A DNA stretch of 64,000 nt from Chryseobacterium sp. Marseille-Q5410. GTDB taxonomy: Bacteria; Bacteroidota; Bacteroidia; Flavobacteriales; Weeksellaceae. The position numbers and the translations under genes were made by a program. Under the pieces are notes generated by a model, which was not told where the DNA came from, searched no databases, and saw only the letters and a program-made list of their open reading frames with translations. The DNA lies in contig CAMPOT010000001.1 in the NCBI GenBank assembly GCA_946892665.1, positions 1,860,001 to 1,924,000 on the forward strand, given 5' to 3'. Position 1 is the first letter of the stretch. Each line of letters opens with the position of its first letter. Shown here in pieces: positions 44,577 to 53,853 of the stretch.

Positions 44577-46703
44577 ATGAAAAAAATCTTTTTATCCGTT
44601 TCTATTTTAGTTTCTGCAGCAAGTTTCTCACAGGAAATAACTTTAGATAAAATTTACTCCGGATACTATCGTGGAAAAGGAATCGCAGGGATTGCTTCCT
44701 TAAAAAATGGGGAAAATTATGCCGTAATTGAACGAGGTGGAATTGCAAAATATTCTTATAAAACATCCACAAAAGAAGGAAATATTGTCGATGGAAATTT
44801 CGAATCTTATTTATTTAATGATGATGAGTCGAAAATTCTTTTACTAAAAGAAAGTGAGCCCATTTACCGCCATTCTTTCCTTGGAAAATTCGACGTAAAA
44901 GATTTAAAATCAGGAAAAACATTAAATTTAAACAATGGAAATTACGTTCAAGAACCCACGTTTTCACCAGACGGAACGAAAGTAGCTTTTATTGCTGAAA
45001 ACAATTTATTTTACCAGGATTTAAACTCAGAAAAGATCACCCAAATCACTCAAGATGGGAAGAAAAACTCAATAATAAACGGACTTGCAGATTGGGTTTA
45101 TGAAGAAGAATTCGGGCACGCAAAGCAATACGAATGGACCAAAAATTCGGACGCAATTGTCTTTGTAAAATCCGATGAAACTGAGGTTCCGGAAATCTAC
45201 ATCCCGATCTACGGAAAACAACTTTATCCTTCGGAAATGCGGTTTAAATATCCAAAAGCGGGTGAAAAAAACTCGATGGTTTCAGCGCATTTATATCGTT
45301 TGGATTCACAGAAAACAGTAGCTTTAAACTTGTCGAACTTTAAGAACTATTACATTCCGAATGTTTATAAGACCGCAAAATCTGACGAAATTGTTTTGAT
45401 TACTTCAGACCGATTACAGAATGCGTCGGATGTTTTAAAAGTAAATACAAAAACCGGCAATATTCAGAAATTATTCACCGAAAGTGATGATAAGTGGATC
45501 GAAACCGATAATGTTACGCTGGAATTTCTAGATGACAATTCATTTATCTGGGGCAGCGAAAGAGATGGAAACAGACATTTATATTGGTACGACCAAAACG
45601 GAAAACTGAAAAAACAAATCACCAAAGGAAATTGGGAAGTAACTGATTATTACGGCTTTAATCCAAAAACAAAAGAAGTTCTTGTACAAACCACCGAAAA
45701 AGGAAGCATCAACAGAGTGGTTTCTAAAGTGAATATCGAAACCGGAAAATCCAGTTTGGTTTCGAACAGCAATGGAACCAATAGCGCAAATTTCAGTGGA
45801 AATTATCAATATTTTATCGAAACTTCCTCCACTGCGACGAAACCTTACACTTATGTTTTAAAAGACGGAAACGGAAAAACAGTGAAAGAACTTCAGAATA
45901 ATGATGAGCAGCTGAAAAAACTGCAAGCTGATAATATGGTGAGCAAGGAGTTTATCACGATTCCGAACGAAGCCGGTGATCAGATGAACGCGTGGATTAT
46001 GAAGCCAAAAGACTTTGATCCCAATAAAAAATATCCGCTATTTATGTATCAGTATTCCGGAGCGGGATCTCAAAGTGTTGCAAACTCATGGGACGGAGGT
46101 AATGGATTATGGTTCAATCACTTGGTACAGCAAGGCTATATAGTGGCATGCGTTGATGGACGCGGAACGGGCTACAAAGGAACAAAATTCAAAAAAGTAA
46201 CCTATTTAAATTTAGGAAAATACGAAATCGAAGATCAAATTGCTGCTGCGAAATGGTTTGGTAAGCAAACCTATATCGATAAATCCAGAATTGGTATTTT
46301 CGGATGGAGTTTTGGCGGTTATATGGCGAGTTTGGCTCTTACAAAAGGTGCGGACGTTTTCAAAACAGGAATTGCTGTAGCACCCGTTACAAACTGGAGA
46401 TATTATGATTCGATTTACACCGAAAGATTCATGAGAACACCGCAGGAAAACGCAAAAGGCTATGACGAAAATTCTCCAACCGAATTTGCAAATTTACTGA
46501 AAGGAAAATTCTTGCTAATCCACGGAACCGCTGATGACAACGTGCATTTCCAAAATTCAATGGAGTTTTCAGAAGCTTTAATTCAGAACAAAAAACAGTT
46601 TGAATTTATGGCGTATCCTGATAAAAACCACGGGATTTATGGTGGAAATACAAGACCACAACTCTACCAAAAAATGACCGATTTCCTATTGAAGAATTTA
46701 TAA
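44577..46703 (+). CDS. S9-family dipeptidyl peptidase (DPP IV-like)
   Basis: A 708-aa exported serine peptidase with signal peptide MKKIFLSVSILVSAASFSQ. A beta-propeller (DPPIV N-terminal region, about 30-470, with WVYEEEFGHAKQYEW supplying the Glu pair for the substrate N-terminus) precedes the alpha/beta-hydrolase domain. The catalytic Ser578 is in FGWSFGGYM, the Asp in HGTADDNVHFQ and the His in DKNHGIYG. It removes X-Pro or similar dipeptides in the periplasm, matching the three downstream POT carriers. A TATCTTTG box lies at 44549-44556. Confidence 0.95.
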   Translation: MKKIFLSVSILVSAASFSQEITLDKIYSGYYRGKGIAGIASLKNGENYAVIERGGIAKYSYKTSTKEGNIVDGNFESYLFNDDESKILLLKESEPIYRHSFLGKFDVKDLKSGKTLNLNNGNYVQEPTFSPDGTKVAFIAENNLFYQDLNSEKITQITQDGKKNSIINGLADWVYEEEFGHAKQYEWTKNSDAIVFVKSDETEVPEIYIPIYGKQLYPSEMRFKYPKAGEKNSMVSAHLYRLDSQKTVALNLSNFKNYYIPNVYKTAKSDEIVLITSDRLQNASDVLKVNTKTGNIQKLFTESDDKWIETDNVTLEFLDDNSFIWGSERDGNRHLYWYDQNGKLKKQITKGNWEVTDYYGFNPKTKEVLVQTTEKGSINRVVSKVNIETGKSSLVSNSNGTNSANFSGNYQYFIETSSTATKPYTYVLKDGNGKTVKELQNNDEQLKKLQADNMVSKEFITIPNEAGDQMNAWIMKPKDFDPNKKYPLFMYQYSGAGSQSVANSWDGGNGLWFNHLVQQGYIVACVDGRGTGYKGTKFKKVTYLNLGKYEIEDQIAAAKWFGKQTYIDKSRIGIFGWSFGGYMASLALTKGADVFKTGIAVAPVTNWRYYDSIYTERFMRTPQENAKGYDENSPTEFANLLKGKFLLIHGTADDNVHFQNSMEFSEALIQNKKQFEFMAYPDKNHGIYGGNTRPQLYQKMTDFLLKNL

Positions 46704-46730
46704 AACAGGAAACCCACAAACAATAAATAA

Positions 46731-46757
46731 AACCACTCAGTAGCTGGGTGGTTTTTT
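46731..46757 (+). terminator. Intrinsic terminator after the dipeptidyl peptidase gene
   Basis: AACCACTCAG and CTGGGTGGTT form a 10-bp stem with one mismatch and a 3-nt loop, followed by six T. Confidence 0.88.
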
Positions 46758-46872
46758 CATTGTGTTTTTCCGTCATTTTATTTCAAATTTTCCCCGATTG
46801 ATTTACAAATTGTTTGAATGTGCATCCGCACAAAATACATTTGCCTCATCATTTACCAAAAAACATTTTATA

Positions 46873-47805
46873 ATGAAATTTTTAGCACCCATAATTTTTC
46901 TGCTGATCGCAGTGTCCTTGTCCGCCCAGCAAAATAAGTATGAAGAATGGTATTTTAACACCAAAGACAGTTTAAGAATTTATGTAAAGGAATCTCAATC
47001 TACTTCTAAAGACACGGTTATCGTGCTTCACGGTGGATTTGGAGCCAACCACGATTATATGTTGGATGCGACAAAAGGTTTGGAAGGTCGGTTCCATTTT
47101 GTTTTTTACGATCAGCGCGGTTCATTGATGTCCCAACCTTTGGCTCCTGAAAAAAAACTGACATTCGATAAAAATGTAGGCGATATCGAAACGCTGATGA
47201 CAGCATTAAACATCAAGAGGGCAAAATTTCTTTGTCATTCCATGGGAACCCTTCTGGGAATGGAATTTCTAAAACAGCATCCCGAAATGGTTAAAAATAT
47301 GGTACTGGTCGGTGCAGTGATACCGGTAGCATAGTCGGCGGACGATGTTTTCACCAAGCGCCAGAACGATCAGGTAAAATTTCTAATGGAAAGAAAAGAA
47401 GTAAAAGATTTGCTTCAGCTTTATGAAAAAAAACAAAATCTTTCGCCGAGAGAAGCCACACGTAAATGGAAGATTCAGTTTGCTTTGGTAAATTCTTATC
47501 AGCTAAATAAAAGCCTTCAAAACTTCAAAGGCGGAATGGCTTATTATAATCAAAGAGTGGCTAACGCGATGCCTAAAACAGTCAACTGGAATTACGATTA
47601 CCGGGATGCGATGAACAAAAACGGAAAAATAACAATCATCAATGTCGAATACGATTTTATGGATTTTGGCAGCACAACCTATTCGGGAAATATCAAAAAT
47701 TATCCTTCCATTGATCTCAAAGTCATTCCGACTTCCGGTCATAATGTCTGGAGCGATTAACCTGAACATTTTAAAGAAGAACTCGAAAACGGATTAAGCA
47801 AATAA
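46873..47805 (+). pseudogene. Alpha/beta-fold hydrolase, broken by two in-frame stops
   Basis: The frame from ATG 46873 starts with a signal peptide (MKFLAPIIFLLIAVSLSAQ) and an alpha/beta hydrolase of the proline-iminopeptidase-like S33 group: VIVLHGGFGANHDYM (oxyanion HGG), FYDQRGSLMS, nucleophile region LCHSMGTLLGMEF and late His in PTSGHNVWSD. Codon 154 is TAG (47332-47334) and codon 296 is TAA (47758-47760). The same frame continues past both to a third stop at 47803-47805, where the family would be expected to end. Both stops can arise from CAG or CAA by one C to T change. The first fragment lacks the catalytic His, so the enzyme is lost unless stops are read through. Confidence 0.85.
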
Positions 47806-47832
47806 AAAATAAACAATCAAAAAATTATTAAA

Positions 47833-48564
47833 ATGAAATCAACAGTTAAAATGCCTTTGGGAGTAGTTCTCTTCGGTGCAGCATTTACCCTTTTTAACCT
47901 TCTAAATTCTTTCCGATTAGAAAAAAAAATTGAAAATTTTGATGAAATTAATGTGAAAAGAATTAACATTATTGAAAAAGATGGTACCATCAGAATGGTG
48001 ATCTCCAACAAAGAACTTCAGCACTCCGGGAGAATGGACGGCAAAGATTGGGAAAAGCGGGAAAGACAGGCAGGGATGATTTTTTTCAACGATTTGGGGG
48101 ACGAATGCGGCGGTTTGGTATATGCAGCCAAGAAAACAGCCGACGGCAAAGCCACCAGCGGGATGTCCATCACGATGGACCGTTATCGGGATGATCAAGT
48201 GATTCAAATTTTAAATGATGAATCCATAGACGCAGGTAAAATTTTTTCTCAACGCGGTTTTTTTGTGAATGACTATCCAACCTTAAAAGGAATAAATCAG
48301 AGAAATGAAGCTATTAAAGAAGTCGAGAAAATCACTGATGACAAAGCCAGAAAAACAAAAATCCGTGAAATCTATCAAACGCAAGGAATCAGAAACCTTT
48401 TATTTTTAGGCAAAACCAAAGGAAATTCGCAAGGGCTGTTCATTGCAGACCAAAAAGGACAGCCAAAACTGATGATCTATGTTGATGAAAAAGGGCAACC
48501 CAAAATCCAAACCTTGACCGAAGCTGGTGAAATAAAAGATTTCCTGGTTACGGCAACTAAATAA
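47833..48564 (+). CDS. Hypothetical membrane-anchored protein
   Basis: A 243-aa protein not recognised. One N-terminal hydrophobic helix (about 8-25) would anchor a soluble domain outside the membrane. The soluble part has repeated beta-strand/turn pieces (IIEKDGTIRMVISNK, LFIADQKGQPKLMIYVDEKG) and a charged helix near 160. It precedes a LytS-type sensor kinase by 54 bp, so they may be co-transcribed. Confidence 0.72.
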   Translation: MKSTVKMPLGVVLFGAAFTLFNLLNSFRLEKKIENFDEINVKRINIIEKDGTIRMVISNKELQHSGRMDGKDWEKRERQAGMIFFNDLGDECGGLVYAAKKTADGKATSGMSITMDRYRDDQVIQILNDESIDAGKIFSQRGFFVNDYPTLKGINQRNEAIKEVEKITDDKARKTKIREIYQTQGIRNLLFLGKTKGNSQGLFIADQKGQPKLMIYVDEKGQPKIQTLTEAGEIKDFLVTATK

Positions 48565-48618
48565 TATAAATTTAGGCATTTATTTTTCACGAAAAATGCC
48601 CATTTTTGAATTTTTAAC

Positions 48619-49626
48619 ATGAAGCATCACAAATTTATATCGAACATTATCCTTTTACTGGCATTTATTGTCTTGGTAAATACGGTGCAAACCTATGTGC
48701 TGCACATTACGAGAAAGTATGGGGACATTGATTTTTTCAATTTATCTACGCACATTTTTGGGATTATCACCTGTATAATTTCTCTGGCAAGTACTGTTAT
48801 TGCTTGGAAAATAATTTCAAAAAGCCAAGTCAGGAAACTATCTAAAATGTTGGCGGCCTTTTTTCTGTCCATTGTAATATTTGCCGTCAGTCAGGGCATT
48901 TACTTTTGGTTAGAGCGACTGATTTTTTATGGTCTAGATACAGCCATAGGTATGATGGTGGGGAATTTTGTGTTTACCTTGGTCATTTTTCATCTTTATA
49001 TCAGCGGTTTGACATTGGCTTATTTTTATTTCCGTGAAAGTGCAAAAACAGAGATTGAACTTCTGCAAACCGAAAAAGAAAAAGAAATGTTACAGCACAA
49101 AATCCTTCAAAAGAATCTGGAACCCCATTTTTTGTTTAATAATTTAAGCGTTCTTTCCGGCCTGGTAAGGAAAAAACCTGGCGAAGTGGAAGGTTTTATT
49201 GTTGATTTATCAGATGTTTACCGCTACTACCTCACCCACAGCGAGAAAGAACTGGTTTCACTCAAAGAGGAAATTGTTTTTCTTGAAAGATATATTTCTT
49301 TGATGAAAAAGAGGTTTGGCAACGCTTATTCGTTTGAGATTAAGATTGATGATCAAAACGGGTATATTTTTCCCTGTTCGTTGCAGTTGTGTGTTGAAAA
49401 CGCCATTAAACATAATCGCGGTTCGGAAGAAAATCCTTTGAAAATTAATATTGAAAGGAGGAATGCTTTTGTTCAGATAAAAAACGATTTCAAACCTGTG
49501 GATTACACCAAAGGTTCCGGCTTGGGAAACCAGTTTTTAGAAAAATATTATGACATTAACTTTGGAAAAAAAGTAAATTTTATCCAAAATGAAAGCGAAT
49601 ATATTGTCGAAATACCCGTTATCTAA
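48619..49626 (+). CDS. LytS/YehU-type sensor histidine kinase
   Basis: A 335-aa membrane kinase. Four N-terminal membrane helices (about 8-28, 42-65, 75-98 and 108-132) are followed by a short coiled coil and the His_kinase domain with phospho-acceptor His in LEPHFLFNNLS, then the ATPase part with LQLCVENAIKHN and GSGLGNQFLEK. No separate sensor domain is present, so the signal is probably sensed in or near the membrane. Its partner is the LytTR regulator that follows. Confidence 0.93.
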   Translation: MKHHKFISNIILLLAFIVLVNTVQTYVLHITRKYGDIDFFNLSTHIFGIITCIISLASTVIAWKIISKSQVRKLSKMLAAFFLSIVIFAVSQGIYFWLERLIFYGLDTAIGMMVGNFVFTLVIFHLYISGLTLAYFYFRESAKTEIELLQTEKEKEMLQHKILQKNLEPHFLFNNLSVLSGLVRKKPGEVEGFIVDLSDVYRYYLTHSEKELVSLKEEIVFLERYISLMKKRFGNAYSFEIKIDDQNGYIFPCSLQLCVENAIKHNRGSEENPLKINIERRNAFVQIKNDFKPVDYTKGSGLGNQFLEKYYDINFGKKVNFIQNESEYIVEIPVI

Positions 49627-49695
49627 TCAATAGGAGGGGGCTTTTGCCTGTTTTAATTATCAGAATACAATTTGGCTTTAGCCAAAACTTATAAT

Positions 49696-50445
49696 ATGAA
49701 GGTTTTAATCATAGAAGATGAACAACTGAACGCCGAAATCATTGCCGAACATCTGAAATATTATGATTCGGCAATTGAAATTTTGGCTTATTTAAAAAGT
49801 AAAGAAGAAACTAAAAGCTGGATTCAAAAAAACGGACAGGCAGATTTGGTTTTCAGCGATATTGAATTGTTGGATGGCAATGTTTTTTCGATGCTGAAGG
49901 AAAATTTTATCACCTCTCCTATCATTTTCACCACGGCTTACAACACATTTTATCAAGATGCTTTTGATGTAAATGGTATCGCTTATTTGCTGAAGCCCGT
50001 GAGTTTTGAACGTTTCTCCCAAGCCATGAAAAAATTTGAAAGCCTCAATTTATCCGAAAAAAATCCGGACTGGAAATTGATTTCTGAACTTCTATATCAA
50101 AAAACAAAAGCATACAAAGAAAGAATCATCATTAAAACTGCAAAAGAAATCCATATCCTGAACACCGAAAACACTGCCGCAATACTTTCAAATGCGGGAA
50201 AATTAACAGCCATAGATGAAAAAGGAAAAGAGCACGGGTTCCGATATAAACTCTCAGATTTGGCGCAAGAACTTGATCCCAAAACCTTCTTCCAAATCAA
50301 TCGTGGTGAAATTATCAACATCAATTTTATTGAAAAGATCGAGCCTTACTTTGGTGACCGACTTTCCATAAGACTTAAAAATTACAAAGTCGCTTTAATT
50401 ACCAGCGCTTCTTCCACCGCAGAATTTAAAAAATGGCTGGATTGA
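49696..50445 (+). CDS. LytTR-family response regulator
   Basis: A 249-aa regulator. The receiver domain (1-120) has acidic residues in IIEDEQ, the phospho-acceptor Asp in LVFSDIELLDG and Lys in YLLKPVSF. The C-terminal LytTR DNA-binding domain (about 150-249) includes the IINRGEIININFI-like segment and RLSIRLKNYKVALI. ATG 49696 (MKVLIIEDEQ) was chosen over a TTG eight codons upstream. The downstream peptide transporter genes are possible targets (inference from position). Confidence 0.92.
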   Translation: MKVLIIEDEQLNAEIIAEHLKYYDSAIEILAYLKSKEETKSWIQKNGQADLVFSDIELLDGNVFSMLKENFITSPIIFTTAYNTFYQDAFDVNGIAYLLKPVSFERFSQAMKKFESLNLSEKNPDWKLISELLYQKTKAYKERIIIKTAKEIHILNTENTAAILSNAGKLTAIDEKGKEHGFRYKLSDLAQELDPKTFFQINRGEIININFIEKIEPYFGDRLSIRLKNYKVALITSASSTAEFKKWLD

Positions 50446-50493
50446 CTTTCATATTAAATTAAAAATCCTATTTTTGGGCAAATTCAATTTTTT

Positions 50494-52158
50494 ATGGAAA
50501 AATCTACTGCCAAACATCCAAAGGGGCTTCCCTATCTTTTTTTCACGGAAATGTGGGAAAGATTCGGCTATTATTTAATTCTCGGAATCTTTGTTCTTTA
50601 TCTTATTGAACCACAAGGCGTTGGTGGCGGACTCGGAATTACCGACAAAAATGCCGACGATATTTTCGGGACGTATATTGCCCTAACTTACTTAACTCCT
50701 TTTATTGGTGGATTTTTGGCCGATCGGGTTTTAGGATATATCAAATCTATTTACTTGGGAGGGATTTTAATGGCTGCAGGGTATATTGGAATGGGAATTT
50801 TTAAGGATTTGCCAATGTTTTATACCTCGCTCGCACTGATTATCATCGGCAACGGATTTTTCAAGCCTACTATTTCAACACTTTTAGGAAACCTCTATTC
50901 CGAAGAGCCGTATAAAGCCAACAAGGATTCGGGCTACAACATTTTCTATATGGGAATCAATATTGGTGCATTTATTTGTAATATCATTGCAGCTTTCATG
51001 AGGAATAAATTCGGCTGGGGAGAAGCATTTATAACTGCAGGAGTCGGGATGTTATTGGGATTAGTTATTTTCTCTCTCGGAATGAAACATTATCGACACG
51101 CTGCGATCATGAAACCAAGTGAGGAAGGCGATACCAAGCTTTCGGAAATACTGTTAAAAGTTTTCATTCCTGCAATTATCGCCGGAATCATCGGGTGGTT
51201 TATCCCAGGAAATTTAATTGGAAGTGATTCTACAGATGCTTTTATTTTTGCTACTATTCCTGTAATTTTCTTCTACCTTTCTCTTTATTTTAAAGCAAAA
51301 CCAGAAGAAAAACCTTCAATTGGTGCTTTGCTTTCCATCTTTTTAGTTTCAATGTTTTTTTGGGCGGTCTTCAAGCAAAATGGTACTGCATTAACGAGAT
51401 GGGCAAACTACTATACCGATCGAAGTGTAAGTCCATCTTTGGAAAAACCTTTGGAATCCATTTATATGGTTGAAGGATTATCCTATGACACCAAAGAAGT
51501 TCCTGTGTATGATGACCAATTTCGTGCGCAAAAGGACGAAAATAAAACGACAATAAAAGAGCAAGGAAAAGATGTTTATTTTAAAAATATCGCTCCAGAA
51601 AAAAAAGCAGAATTGGAATCTGCTAAAAACAGTCAGGTTTTCTTGTACAATACAGAGCTTTTTCAATCAATCAATCCATTTTGGGTCATCGTGCTAACTC
51701 CAATAATAGTAGGAGTTTGGATGGTATTAAGAAAGAGAGGAAAAGAACCTTCTACCCCTTCGAAAATTGTGATCGGTCTTTTCATTTCGGCGCTTTCTTG
51801 TTTGGTGATGGTTTTGGCCGTTCAAGCAGGAGAAAACGGAGCTATCAAAGTATCACCATGGTGGCTTGTTGCAAGTTATGGTGTGATCACCATTGGGGAA
51901 TTGTGTCTATCGCCAATGGGACTTTCTTTTGTTTCAAAGCTTTCGCCAGTTAGATTTACTGCTTTGATGATGGGAGGTTTTTTCCTGGCAAATTCCGTTG
52001 GGAACAAACTTTCAGGGATTTTGGCAAGTACGTGGTACGATTATGAAAACAAAACAAATTACTTCTTGGTGAATTTCGGACTTCTAATTTTCGCAACCCT
52101 GTTAGGACTTTCGATGCTGAAAAGACTTAATAAAATTATGAAAGAAAAAGGACATTAA
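50494..52158 (+). CDS. POT/PTR-family peptide transporter (first of three)
   Basis: A 554-aa proton-coupled di-/tripeptide symporter. TM1 has the proton-coupling motif TEMWERFGYY (ExxER), and the family signatures GGFLADRVLGYIKSI and FYMGINIGAF follow. Fourteen helices are likely, including two extra ones. A hydrophilic insert of about 80 aa (about 310-390, with VPVYDDQFRAQKDENKTT) makes it about 50 residues longer than the next two carriers. It follows the LytTR regulator by 48 bp. Confidence 0.95.
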   Translation: MEKSTAKHPKGLPYLFFTEMWERFGYYLILGIFVLYLIEPQGVGGGLGITDKNADDIFGTYIALTYLTPFIGGFLADRVLGYIKSIYLGGILMAAGYIGMGIFKDLPMFYTSLALIIIGNGFFKPTISTLLGNLYSEEPYKANKDSGYNIFYMGINIGAFICNIIAAFMRNKFGWGEAFITAGVGMLLGLVIFSLGMKHYRHAAIMKPSEEGDTKLSEILLKVFIPAIIAGIIGWFIPGNLIGSDSTDAFIFATIPVIFFYLSLYFKAKPEEKPSIGALLSIFLVSMFFWAVFKQNGTALTRWANYYTDRSVSPSLEKPLESIYMVEGLSYDTKEVPVYDDQFRAQKDENKTTIKEQGKDVYFKNIAPEKKAELESAKNSQVFLYNTELFQSINPFWVIVLTPIIVGVWMVLRKRGKEPSTPSKIVIGLFISALSCLVMVLAVQAGENGAIKVSPWWLVASYGVITIGELCLSPMGLSFVSKLSPVRFTALMMGGFFLANSVGNKLSGILASTWYDYENKTNYFLVNFGLLIFATLLGLSMLKRLNKIMKEKGH

Positions 52159-52165
52159 TGAATAC

Positions 52166-52198
52166 AAAAATCGCAGAATACTCTGCGATTTTTTTTTA
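52166..52198 (+). terminator. Terminator between the first and second POT genes
   Basis: AAAAATCGCAGA and TCTGCGATTTTT form a 12-bp stem with a 4-nt loop and a long T tract. Confidence 0.93.
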
Positions 52199-52274
52199 AT
52201 TTGTTTAAATGTGTTTGCAAAAAGCCAAAAAAAACTATATTTGCTAGTCTTAACAAAAAATTAACAATAAAAAT

Positions 52275-53780
52275 ATGGATACAGCACAACAACAAGGACA
52301 TCCTAAAGGATTATACCTTTTATTCATGACTGAAATGTGGGAACGTTTCTCGTACTACGGTATGAGAGCAATTTTTATCTTATACATGACGAAAATGCTT
52401 CTTATGCCAGATTCTGAAGCTTCTAATATCTACGGAAGTTATACAGGTTTGGTATATTTAACACCACTTTTGGGAGGTTATCTTTCTGATAGATTTTTAG
52501 GAAACAGAAGAAGTATAGAAATTGGAGGTTTCTTAATGGCTCTTGGTCAGTTTGCGATGTTTTTTAGTGCGTCTGCTTCAGGAGGTGCTGCTATTTCATT
52601 AATGTGGGTAGGTCTTACTTTGCTCATCATTGGAAACGGTTTCTTCAAACCAAATATTTCTACAATGGTTGGACAGTTGTATCCAAAAGGCGACAGAAGA
52701 GTAGATGCTGCATTTACCATTTTCTATATGGGAATTAACTTAGGAGCATTCTTCTCACCATTAATTTGTGGAACTTTAGCTGAAAAAATAGACTTCAAAT
52801 GGGGCTTCTTAGCAGCTGGAATCGGGATGATTATCGGTTTAATTACTTTCGTAGTTCAAAAAAATAAACTTTTAGTAGATGCAGACAATAATCCTATTGG
52901 TTTGCCTACACAGAAATTTGGCGTAAAACAAGTAGGAATTGTAATCGCTTCTACCGCTTTGATTTTCTTCTTAATGAACTTCAAAACAATGTTCAATAGC
53001 GAATTAGATATTATTGGATATTTAATTTACGGAGCGATGGTTGCAATGCCGCTTATCATTTTAACAGATAAATCCCTTACAATAGACGAAAGAGACAGAA
53101 TTATGGTGATCTTCATTCTTGCGTTTTTTGTGATTTTCTTCTGGGGAGCATTTGAGCAAGCTGGAGCTTCGCTCACTATTTTTGCAGACAGACAAACAGA
53201 TAGAACTTTATTCGGTTGGGAAATGCCAGCTTCTTATTTCCAATCTGTAAATCCATTAGCAATTATCCTTTTAGCACCATTGTTTTCTTCACTTTGGTTA
53301 AGATTAGGGAATAGAGGGTTAGAACCTACTTCTCCTAAAAAAATGGCAATTGGTTTATCTTTAGTTGCTCTTGGATATGTAGTAATTGCATTTGCAGTTT
53401 ATGGTTTAGGAGCAATGGACAAAGTATCGATGTTCTGGTTAATCGGTCTTTATGTGATTCATACCATGGGGGAACTTTGTTTGTCACCGATTGGATTATC
53501 AATGGTTTCAAAACTTTCACCAGCTAGATTTTCATCACTATTGATGGGAACCTGGTTTCTGGCAAACGCAGCAGCGAATAAATTTGCAGGAACACTTTCA
53601 GCGTTAATTCCTGGAGGTGGAGAAGCTGGAAAAGGCCCTGCAAATACTTCTTTCTTAGGTTTCCAAATTGCTAATTTATTTGATTTCTTCTTAGTATTCA
53701 TTGTAATGTGTGGAGTTGCAGCAGCAGTTCTATTCGTGATGAGTAGATGGTTAGAAAAGAAAATGCACGGTGTCAATTAA
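52275..53780 (+). CDS. POT/PTR-family peptide transporter (second of three)
   Basis: A 501-aa proton-coupled oligopeptide symporter with TEMWERFSYYGMRAI in TM1, GGYLSDRFLGNRRSIEI, and FYMGINLGAFFSPLICG. It shares clear homology with the genes on both sides but has its own terminator and an upstream AT-rich promoter region, so it forms a separate transcription unit. Fourteen membrane helices are likely. Confidence 0.95.
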   Translation: MDTAQQQGHPKGLYLLFMTEMWERFSYYGMRAIFILYMTKMLLMPDSEASNIYGSYTGLVYLTPLLGGYLSDRFLGNRRSIEIGGFLMALGQFAMFFSASASGGAAISLMWVGLTLLIIGNGFFKPNISTMVGQLYPKGDRRVDAAFTIFYMGINLGAFFSPLICGTLAEKIDFKWGFLAAGIGMIIGLITFVVQKNKLLVDADNNPIGLPTQKFGVKQVGIVIASTALIFFLMNFKTMFNSELDIIGYLIYGAMVAMPLIILTDKSLTIDERDRIMVIFILAFFVIFFWGAFEQAGASLTIFADRQTDRTLFGWEMPASYFQSVNPLAIILLAPLFSSLWLRLGNRGLEPTSPKKMAIGLSLVALGYVVIAFAVYGLGAMDKVSMFWLIGLYVIHTMGELCLSPIGLSMVSKLSPARFSSLLMGTWFLANAAANKFAGTLSALIPGGGEAGKGPANTSFLGFQIANLFDFFLVFIVMCGVAAAVLFVMSRWLEKKMHGVN

Positions 53781-53800
53781 AATTAGCACAAAAAACTTTA

Positions 53801-53829
53801 AAACCTCTGCAATGTCAGAGGTTTTTTTT
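53801..53829 (+). terminator. Terminator between the second and third POT genes
   Basis: AAACCTCTG and CAGAGGTTT form a 9-bp stem with a 6-nt loop and a T tract. Confidence 0.92.
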
Positions 53830-53853
53830 ATTTTCGTTTAATATTTAAATATA

